Positions 43,346 to 50,104 of a stretch of 64,000 nucleotides of DNA are shown here, one piece after another. The stretch's first letter is position 1. Each line of letters opens with the position of its first letter. The notes below the pieces were generated by a model. That model saw nothing but the letters and a program-made list of their open reading frames with translations. It was not told the origin of the DNA and made no database searches. The position numbers were made by a program, and so were the translations under genes. Source of the stretch: Paludibacteraceae bacterium (GTDB lineage Bacteria > Bacteroidota > Bacteroidia > Bacteroidales > Paludibacteraceae); the NCBI GenBank assembly GCA_017962085.1, contig JAGCWA010000032.1:27777-91776 (forward strand), in the 5' to 3' direction.

Positions 43346-43383
43346 TTTTTAAAAATAAACCAAGAGAATTCAGTTAGTTTACT

Positions 43384-43391
43384 TAAATTTG
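43384..43391 (+). promoter_or_regulatory. -7 box TAAATTTG of the response regulator gene
   Basis: Exact TAnnTTTG match 28 bp before the start codon at 43,420. Confidence 0.45.
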
Positions 43392-43419
43392 CATAGGAAT
43401 CAGAAAAAAAGATAAGAAT

Positions 43420-44721
43420 ATGAAAAAAATTTTAATTGTAGAAGACGACCTGACCTTTTGCTTAATGTTGCGGACATGGTTGGGAAAGCAAGGATTCTCT
43501 GTGGAGAGCGCCCCTACCGTAGGCGATGCGAAACAAAAAATGGGTGCCACAAACTATGACATCATCCTTTCTGACCTACGTCTGCCAGATGACGACGGAA
43601 TCAACCTACTAAGATGGGCTAAGGATAGGAAAATCACCACACCTTTCATCATACTCACCAGTTACGCCAAGATACAAAGCGCGGTCGAATGCATGAAGAT
43701 CGGTGCGAAAGACTATATTCCAAAACCAATCAAACCGGAACTTCTGTTCGAGAAGATGGACGAAGTGCTGAAGCAGCAAGAAGCGGAGAAGAACAAAGCG
43801 ACCAAGAAGGGCTCCACCTACATCACAGGAAACAGCCTTGCCATCAAGAGGCTCTTCGAGATGATCAACAGGGTAGCCGCTACGGAAATGACCGTCTTCA
43901 TTTCAGGCGAGCCCGGCACAGGAAAGAAACAGGTGGCGAAACTCATCCACGAGAAGAGCGCCAGAAAAGACCGTCCATTTATCATCGTCCAATGCGGGGA
44001 GATACCGAAGGAGGATTTCGAGAAGAGATTGTTCGGATACATCAACACGCAAAAGGAGGAGCCAGGCTTGCTCACCAGCGCGGCGAACGGAGTCATCTTC
44101 TTCGAGAACGTGGACGAGATGCCGATCAAAGTGCAGGAGCAATTGCTCTTCAGCCTAAAAGTCAAGAGAATAAAGATGGTGGGCAGCAACGTGGAGAAAG
44201 AGATCAACGTCAGAGTGATCGCCTCCTCCAGCGAGAACATATACAAACTCATCCGCGAGAACAAATTCTCGGAAGACTTCCACCGTTTCCTCAACGAGGT
44301 CTCCCTGCAGGTGCCTAGCCTAAGGGAAAGAAGCGAGGACATCGCGCTCTTCGCCGAAAGCTTCCTGGAAGAGGCCAACGAGGAGTTGGAGAAGAAAATC
44401 ATCGGATTTGACGAAGAGAGCATGCGCATCCTGAACAAGTGCCAATGGTCAGGCAACCTCCGCCAAATGAAGAGCGTCATCAAACGCGCCGCCATGCTTT
44501 GCGAGGACAAATACATCAAGGCCAACCATCTCCCTGACGAAATCATCGGCGAGACCGGCGACACCAGCGAGAACGCGGCGCTCCATAACGAGGAGTACGA
44601 GAAGCGCAAGATCATGAAGGCGCTCGAGGCTTGCAACAACAACAAGAGCAAAGCCGCCATCATGCTGAAGATTGACAGGAAGACACTGTACAATAAGATG
44701 AAACATTACAACATGGAATAA
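43420..44721 (+). CDS. NtrC-like response regulator with AAA+ domain lacking a GAFTGA loop
   Basis: A 433-residue regulator. The receiver domain (1-120) has KKILIVEDDLTF, phosphoacceptor Asp52 in IILSDLRLPDDDG and Lys in KDYIPKPIKP. The AAA+ domain (about 140-365) has VFISGEPGTGKKQVAKLIHE (Walker A), PFIIVQCGEIPKEDFEKRLF, FENVDEMPIKVQEQLLFSLK and VSLQVPSLRERSEDIALFAE. The sequence LFGYINTQKEEPGLLTSAAN stands where sigma-54 activators carry LFGHxxGAFTGA. The Walker B is VIFFEN in place of a canonical hhhhDE. The C-terminal Fis-type HTH is complete (KIMKALEACNNNKSKAAIML). It probably no longer remodels sigma-54 and acts by a different mechanism. The kinase gene follows after 9 bp. Confidence 0.9.
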   Translation: MKKILIVEDDLTFCLMLRTWLGKQGFSVESAPTVGDAKQKMGATNYDIILSDLRLPDDDGINLLRWAKDRKITTPFIILTSYAKIQSAVECMKIGAKDYIPKPIKPELLFEKMDEVLKQQEAEKNKATKKGSTYITGNSLAIKRLFEMINRVAATEMTVFISGEPGTGKKQVAKLIHEKSARKDRPFIIVQCGEIPKEDFEKRLFGYINTQKEEPGLLTSAANGVIFFENVDEMPIKVQEQLLFSLKVKRIKMVGSNVEKEINVRVIASSSENIYKLIRENKFSEDFHRFLNEVSLQVPSLRERSEDIALFAESFLEEANEELEKKIIGFDEESMRILNKCQWSGNLRQMKSVIKRAAMLCEDKYIKANHLPDEIIGETGDTSENAALHNEEYEKRKIMKALEACNNNKSKAAIMLKIDRKTLYNKMKHYNME

Positions 44722-44730
44722 CAGGAAAGA

Positions 44731-47199
44731 ATGGGAAAGAAGAAAGAGAGAGCAACCATCATGAAGGTAGCCATCAGCTACCTGATCCTTATCGCGATAG
44801 GCGTGGGAAGCATCTATTTCGTCTACCGCAACACGGAAACGATCACGGAAGAGATCGGGCAACAGACCACCTACCAACAGCAGGAGGAACTGGTGAACGC
44901 TATCCTTGCGGACCTATTCAACGCGGAGAACCATATCGGACCGATGATGGTAGACACCTCCGACTTTAACCTCTACAAGGAGAAGGTCAACATGGCGGAA
45001 AGCCACATGGACACGCTGAAAAGCCTTCTGTCGGACGCCTTCCAAATCCAATCGCTGGACAGTGTGTCGAACCTTCTGAAGAAGAAGGAGGAGAACTTGT
45101 GCGAACTGATCAAACTGACCAACAAGGACAATCTCCAAGAGCTCTACAAGGCGAACATACGCACCATGCTCATGGAGGATTCCCTGAAAAACTTCGCCTC
45201 CAAGAACAAAAACGCCACGCTCAAACAGGACACCATCATCAAAAAAAGACATGCCAAAAAGAGGAACTTCTTCCACCGCCTGGCAGAGGCTTTTTCCAGA
45301 AATGGAGGTCCTAACGACACGACCATCCGCCTTCTAGGCACTGAAAGGCAATGGATGGACTCCCTTTCCATGTATTACAACCCTACAGACACGGCCCAAA
45401 GCATCCTGGACGACATCAAGGTGAAGATCCGCAACGAGAAGTACAGGACGGACAAAGCCATCATGGAGCAGATCAACACGCTCCGCAACAACAACAATAA
45501 CATCACCATCCAAGCAAAGTCCATCCTCGGCAAAATCGAGTTCGACAACAGGGTGAACATGCAGAAGGCCAAATCGCGCAGAAACGCCACACTCGCCCAA
45601 ACAGCCGAGAAACTACGCTACGTGACGGTTCTCTCCATCATCATCATCCTTATCTTCTGCTGGATACTCTTCAACGATATGAGCCGTAGCCGTAAACTAC
45701 GCGAGGAACTGGAGAAAAAGAGCCTGGAGCAGGAACGGATGATGATCAGCCTGACCCACGACATGAAAGCCCCTATGGGTTCCGCCATCGGCTACATGGA
45801 GTTGATGGGCAACACGCCTTTGTCCGAAAAACAACAATACTACCTTGACAACATGAGGAAATCGTCCAACCAGACGATCCAACTCATCACCAATATATTG
45901 GATAACAATAAGTTGGACAGTTCCAAAATGACGCTTCAACCTACCCTCTTCTCCATAAAAGACTTGATCGAGGAGGTGTACGCAAGCTTCGAGCCTATCG
46001 CCCAGAAGAAAAATATCCTGCTCAAACATCAAGTCAGCGGATTCCCTGACAAGGTGACAGGTGATGTCATGCGCATCCAACAGATATGCAACAACTTGGT
46101 TTCCAATGCCATTAAGTTCACAGACTATGGTGAAGTTAATATTTCCGCCAACGTGGAGGAGGACGAAAACTTCCACATCCTCACCATCAGCGTGGCTGAC
46201 ACGGGCATCGGAATCAACTCGGAAGACATAGATAGTATCTTCGGAGAATACAGCAGAATCATCCGAGAAGACCACTCTCCACAGGAGGGCTCAGGACTGG
46301 GATTGAGCATCGTCAGCAAATTGGTGGACCTCTACAATGGAAACATCAAGGTGAAGAGCAAACTCAACGAAGGCACTACCATCACCGTCACCATCAACCT
46401 GCAGAAAGAGGAGGAGAATGACCTCAACGAAACGCACGAGGCATCTCCTACAAACGTACTCATATTGGACGATGACGACACGCAGCTCACACTCGTCTCC
46501 GAAATACTCACACACGCCGACATCAACGTCTTCGCCAACAAAGACCCGGAAGAGGCGCTGAAGGTGATGGAGAATCAAAACATCGACCTTATACTGACAG
46601 ACATACAAATGCCTAGCATCAACGGCTTCGAATTTGTCAAACTGATCCGTCAGTCCCCTAATATCAGCCATTCCGGCACGCTGCCAATCATCGCGCTCTC
46701 CGCTAGAGCGGACATCTCGGAGGAGAACATCAAAGAGCAAGGATTCAATGGATTCCTCTGCAAACCATTCTCCGCCCAACAGTTGATCGACACGATACGA
46801 CTCCACACAAAAGGGGAAAACATCCCTGTCCTAGAGGAACAGGAGGAAGAGCCTAATGCGGACAACACTCCGTTCTACGGACTGCTCAGCTACGCTTGTG
46901 GCGACAAGGAGTCTGAAGCGATGATTCTGGACTCATTCATCCGGGAAAGCACCTCCAACGCTAAAGAGCTGAAAAAAGCTTGGCTGCTAAACGACACAAC
47001 GAAGATTCACCATTACGCCCATAAGATGCTCCCGCTATTCCGCTCCCTGCAAAAGAAGGGAATCGTGGAGACGCTTACCGTCTTGGAACGGGAAGATAAC
47101 TTCAAGAAAATGATTTCCAGAAAGGAGTTCCATACACTGATTAAAGAGATTAAGATGACCTTGAATGAGGCGAAGGAGTTGATGGGAAGCTACAAGTGA
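44731..47199 (+). CDS. hybrid sensor histidine kinase with receiver and Hpt-like domains
   Basis: An 822-residue membrane kinase. TM1 (about 12-30, AISYLILIAIGVGSIYFVYR) and TM2 (about 292-311, YVTVLSIIIILIFCWILF) flank a ~260-residue periplasmic sensor rich in helices. The DHp H-box is MISLTHDMKAPMGSAIGYME. The ATPase domain has QQICNNLVSNAIKFTDYGEV (N box), VADTGIGINSE (G1) and GSGLGLSIVSKLVD (G2). A receiver follows (VLILDDDDTQLTLVSEI, LILTDIQMPSINGFEFVKLI), then a C-terminal Hpt-like helix bundle with IHHYAHKMLPLFRSLQ, whose His could accept phosphate. It starts 9 bp after the response regulator gene, so the two form a two-component pair. The signal is unknown. Confidence 0.92.
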   Translation: MGKKKERATIMKVAISYLILIAIGVGSIYFVYRNTETITEEIGQQTTYQQQEELVNAILADLFNAENHIGPMMVDTSDFNLYKEKVNMAESHMDTLKSLLSDAFQIQSLDSVSNLLKKKEENLCELIKLTNKDNLQELYKANIRTMLMEDSLKNFASKNKNATLKQDTIIKKRHAKKRNFFHRLAEAFSRNGGPNDTTIRLLGTERQWMDSLSMYYNPTDTAQSILDDIKVKIRNEKYRTDKAIMEQINTLRNNNNNITIQAKSILGKIEFDNRVNMQKAKSRRNATLAQTAEKLRYVTVLSIIIILIFCWILFNDMSRSRKLREELEKKSLEQERMMISLTHDMKAPMGSAIGYMELMGNTPLSEKQQYYLDNMRKSSNQTIQLITNILDNNKLDSSKMTLQPTLFSIKDLIEEVYASFEPIAQKKNILLKHQVSGFPDKVTGDVMRIQQICNNLVSNAIKFTDYGEVNISANVEEDENFHILTISVADTGIGINSEDIDSIFGEYSRIIREDHSPQEGSGLGLSIVSKLVDLYNGNIKVKSKLNEGTTITVTINLQKEEENDLNETHEASPTNVLILDDDDTQLTLVSEILTHADINVFANKDPEEALKVMENQNIDLILTDIQMPSINGFEFVKLIRQSPNISHSGTLPIIALSARADISEENIKEQGFNGFLCKPFSAQQLIDTIRLHTKGENIPVLEEQEEEPNADNTPFYGLLSYACGDKESEAMILDSFIRESTSNAKELKKAWLLNDTTKIHHYAHKMLPLFRSLQKKGIVETLTVLEREDNFKKMISRKEFHTLIKEIKMTLNEAKELMGSYK

Positions 47200-47238
47200 A
47201 TTAAGAGTTAAGAGTTAAGAGTTAAGAATTAAGAATTT
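47199..47238. repeat. TTAAGAG heptamer tandem repeats after the kinase gene
   Basis: Three perfect TTAAGAG units and two degenerate TTAAGAA units start at the kinase stop codon. They are the reverse complement of the CTCTTAA units at 7,876-7,905. Confidence 0.68.
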
Positions 47239-47333
47239 GGGGGGGATGCGCATTGGTAGATGATGCGCACGACTTGAATCCTTTATAATACAGGCAGGGG
47301 CAAAGGAAATTAAGGATTTTGAATCTTGACAAC

Positions 47334-47366
47334 AAAAAAAACAGGGGTGGAAAACCCCTGTTTTTG
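47334..47366. terminator. bidirectional terminator between the kinase gene and ispF
   Basis: CAGGGGT (47,342-47,348) pairs with ACCCCTG (47,354-47,360), with an A-run before and a T-run after. It lies 135 bp after the kinase stop and 51 bp after the ispF stop on the opposite strand. The rest of the spacer holds no gene. Confidence 0.85.
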
Positions 47367-47416
47367 TATTTAAACAATTGAATGATAATTCATGGGGGAT
47401 TGTCCCAGCACGGCAA

Positions 47417-47896
47417 TCAGACCTTCTCGATCAGAACGGTCGCATAGGCGGCGATACCCTCTTCCCTTCCGACGAAACCGAGGTGCTCGGTGGTGGTAGC
47501 CTTGACAGAGACGCAATCCGCATCCACACCCATCACCTCCGCCATGCACTCCGACATACGGTCGATGTGAGGAGACAACTTAGGGAACTGGGCGCAAATG
47601 ATGGAGTCCACATTGACGATGGCATAACCATTCTCCTTCAACATGGCCACTACCTTCCGCAACAATATCTTGCTATCCACATCCTTAAAATCAGAGGACG
47701 TGTCAGGGAAATGATAACCGATGTCCCGCAGGTGCGCGGCGCCTAAAAGCGCGTCACATACCGCATGAATCAATACGTCAGCGTCCGAATGACCCAACAA
47801 CCCTTTTTCGCACGGAATCTGTATTCCTCCCAACCATAGCTCGCGGTTCTCCGCGAACTGATGTACATCATATCCTTGTCCTACACGAATGTTCAT
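47417..47896 (-). CDS. ispF: 2-C-methyl-D-erythritol 2,4-cyclodiphosphate synthase
   Basis: A 159-residue IspF of the MEP isoprenoid pathway. The start chosen at 47,896 (MNIRVGQGYDVHQFAE) gives the family length; the ORF extends to 47,956 but the added residues are basic and unrelated. Asp8 and His10 in GYDVHQF are zinc ligands, with the third in the GLLGHSDADVLIHAVCDALL segment. Further elements are DIGYHFPDTSSDFKDVDSK and VKATTTEHLGFVGREEGIAA. It is divergent from the OmpA-like gene, with promoter boxes on both strands in the 72-bp spacer. Confidence 0.97.
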   Translation of the reverse strand: MNIRVGQGYDVHQFAENRELWLGGIQIPCEKGLLGHSDADVLIHAVCDALLGAAHLRDIGYHFPDTSSDFKDVDSKILLRKVVAMLKENGYAIVNVDSIICAQFPKLSPHIDRMSECMAEVMGVDADCVSVKATTTEHLGFVGREEGIAAYATVLIEKV

Positions 47897-47919
47897 AAAT
47901 AATTGATTTGTCCTTTTCA

Positions 47920-47927
47920 CAAAGTTA
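47920..47927 (-). promoter_or_regulatory. -7 box TAACTTTG of ispF
   Basis: Exact TAnnTTTG match on the minus strand, 24 bp before the ispF start. It supports the short ispF start because the longer ORF would include this box. Confidence 0.5.
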
Positions 47928-47937
47928 AAAAAAATTT

Positions 47938-47945
47938 TAAATTTG
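47938..47945 (+). promoter_or_regulatory. -7 box TAAATTTG of the OmpA-like lipoprotein gene
   Basis: Exact TAnnTTTG match, 23 bp before the start codon and divergent from the ispF promoter 10 bp away. Confidence 0.5.
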
Positions 47946-47968
47946 CATAAACACATAAAGAAAACTGT

Positions 47969-48925
47969 ATGAAAAAAATATTCTATTTTATGCTGATCGG
48001 GGCCTTATTCACTTCATGCGCCTCAAAGAAGACACTTAACCAAGCGTTATCAGACCTCACCAAGAGCGAACAAAGTAACAGAATCTGCGCAGACGAGCTC
48101 GACAAAGCCCGCAAGCATGTCGCCGCACTGCAAAGGGACTCTTCCGCCGCCCACAAGAAAATCGGGCTGATGGCTGAGGATTCCGTGGCTAAATCCAAGG
48201 CATTGCACCAAATAGGATTGGAGAACAAAGACCTGAAAGCGCTCAACCAGCAACTCTCCGACCGTCTGACCAAGACCAGCGCCAATAGCGACAAGGAGAT
48301 CAAGAAACTCCTCGCCGACCTGCAGAAATCACAGGAGAAGCTTCAGGCGCGCGAAGACGCTCTGGACAAGTCTGAGAAGAGTCTGAAAGACAAGGAGAAG
48401 AACCTCGCAGAACTCCAGCGCATCGTCAGCCGTCAGGATAGCATGATGAAATCCTTGAAGAAAAAGGTGTCTGACGCCCTGAAAGGCTACGAAGGCAACG
48501 GTATCGAGGTGGTCAACAAGAACGGTAAGGTGTACGTATCCCTCGACGAGAAACTGCTCTTCAAATCAGGCAAGTGGGACGTGGACGCTAAGGGTGCGAA
48601 CGCTCTGAAGAAACTCTCCAACTTCATCGCGGAGAACAAGGATATCAACATCGTCATCGAAGGCCACACGGACGACGTCCCTTACAAGGGCAACGGCAAC
48701 GTGGAGGATAACTGGGACTTGAGCGCGAAACGCGCCACTTCCATCGTGCGTATCCTCATCAGCAACAAGAACGTGAACCCTTCACAGATCTCCGCTACCG
48801 GTCGCGCGGAATACATGCCTGTAGACAAGGCTAACACCGCGGAGGCACGCGCGAAGAACAGACGTACTGAGATCATCCTCAGCCCTAAAATGGATGAGTT
48901 GCTCAAGGCAATGTCCGGAGAGTAA
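47969..48925 (+). CDS. OmpA-family peptidoglycan-binding lipoprotein with coiled coil
   Basis: A 318-residue lipoprotein starting MKKIFYFMLIGALFTSCASK with lipidation at TSC. Residues ~25-165 form a long alpha-helical coiled coil with heptads (SQEKLQAREDALDKSEK, LKDKEKNLAELQRIVSRQ). Residues ~185-305 are an OmpA C-terminal domain with LLFKSGKWDVDAKGANALKK, NIVIEGHTDDVPYKG and the peptidoglycan-binding SATGRAEYMPVDK, EARAKNRRTEIIL. The domain order matches Pal/OmpA-like anchors that tie the outer membrane to peptidoglycan. It is followed after 6 bp by the GSCFA gene. Confidence 0.92.
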   Translation: MKKIFYFMLIGALFTSCASKKTLNQALSDLTKSEQSNRICADELDKARKHVAALQRDSSAAHKKIGLMAEDSVAKSKALHQIGLENKDLKALNQQLSDRLTKTSANSDKEIKKLLADLQKSQEKLQAREDALDKSEKSLKDKEKNLAELQRIVSRQDSMMKSLKKKVSDALKGYEGNGIEVVNKNGKVYVSLDEKLLFKSGKWDVDAKGANALKKLSNFIAENKDINIVIEGHTDDVPYKGNGNVEDNWDLSAKRATSIVRILISNKNVNPSQISATGRAEYMPVDKANTAEARAKNRRTEIILSPKMDELLKAMSGE

Positions 48926-48931
48926 AAAAGG

Positions 48932-49915
48932 ATGAGACTCATCACAGAAATAACAATTAAACAAGAGGCGAACATCACCTACGAAAGCAGGGTCATGATG
49001 TTCGGCTCTTGCTTTTCTGAGAATATCGGAAACCGCCTGGAGCAGCTTAAGTTCAACGTGTCGAACAACCCGCTCGGTATTCTCTTCAACCCCTGCTCCA
49101 TCAAGGAAAGCATCAAACGCATCGCGGCGAACAAACAATTCGTCTCCAGCGACCTCTTCTGTCGGGACGGTGTCTGGAACTCTTTCCACCTACACAGCAA
49201 ATTCGCCCAACTGAGCGAAGAGGCTTTCCTGCAGAACGCCAACCGGCAAGTGGAAGCGGCTCATCTCTTCCTGCAGAACGCCACGCATATCTTCATCACC
49301 TTAGGCACAGCTTGGATCTATGAGATGTCCAACACCCGTCAAATCGTTGCGAATTGCCACAAAGAACCACAAGAAATGTTTATTCGCAGAAGAATTGGCA
49401 TCGAAGAGTGCTCACAAGCCCTGCGTGACACGGTGGCGACCATCCGCCAAGTCAACCCGAACACTTCCATTATCTTCACCGTCAGTCCGATAAGGCACTG
49501 GAAGGATGGGGCGCACGACAACCAGATCAGCAAATCCACCCTACTCCTCGCTGCGGAAAAAATCCGCGAGGAAGAGCCTTCCGTCCACTACTTCCCTGCC
49601 TATGAGATTATGATGGACGAGCTACGTGACTACCGCTTCTATGCGGAAGATATGATCCACCCGAATGATTTGGCCATCCAATACATCTGGGAGAAATTCA
49701 CAAGCTATGGTTTCTCAGAGGAGACCCTCAACACCCTATCCCGCATCGAAAAAATCATCGCGGCGGTACACCACCGACCATTCAACCCGGAAAGCGAGGG
49801 GCACCGCAAATTCCAGGAGAGGACCCTTGCCGAAATGGAGGAACTCCACCAAACGCATCCTTTCCTCAACTTCCAGAAGGAGAAAGATCAATTGATGCAC
49901 CCTACCCCCGCCTGA
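48932..49915 (+). CDS. GSCFA family protein
   Basis: A 327-residue protein with the defining MMFGSCFSENIGNRLEQLKF near residue 27 and NPLGILFNPCSIKESIKRIA. The block IFTVSPIRHWKDGAHDNQIS, then LLAAEKI, and the later YAEDMIHPNDLAIQYIWEKF carries Ser/Asp/His-type residues of the SGNH/GDSL hydrolase fold, to which GSCFA proteins are related. The substrate is unknown, though an esterase or acyl-transfer role is plausible. It starts 6 bp after the OmpA-like gene and is probably co-transcribed. The family is confident. Confidence 0.92.
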   Translation: MRLITEITIKQEANITYESRVMMFGSCFSENIGNRLEQLKFNVSNNPLGILFNPCSIKESIKRIAANKQFVSSDLFCRDGVWNSFHLHSKFAQLSEEAFLQNANRQVEAAHLFLQNATHIFITLGTAWIYEMSNTRQIVANCHKEPQEMFIRRRIGIEECSQALRDTVATIRQVNPNTSIIFTVSPIRHWKDGAHDNQISKSTLLLAAEKIREEEPSVHYFPAYEIMMDELRDYRFYAEDMIHPNDLAIQYIWEKFTSYGFSEETLNTLSRIEKIIAAVHHRPFNPESEGHRKFQERTLAEMEELHQTHPFLNFQKEKDQLMHPTPA

Positions 49916-50067
49916 CGACACGAAATTTGAGTCAACCGACATGAAATTCAATCGTCAAACGCTCTCACGCCTCTCCCCACAGGCTCCCAAATTTGTATTT
50001 TTACGCTAAAAGCATTCAATAATCTTCCAATCAGACTAAGAGGTGATGAAACATTCGGAGGAAAAAC

Positions 50068-50075
50068 TACATTTG
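50068..50075 (+). promoter_or_regulatory. -7 box TACATTTG of the GH74 gene
   Basis: Exact TAnnTTTG match, 29 bp before the ATG at 50,105. Confidence 0.45.
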
Positions 50076-50104
50076 CAGGCACAAACCAACATCTATTGTC
50101 AATT

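Noticed and set aside
50096-50104. TTG start nine bases upstream of the GH74 gene start
   Set aside because: An ATG directly at the signal peptide start is available and ATG is the norm here.
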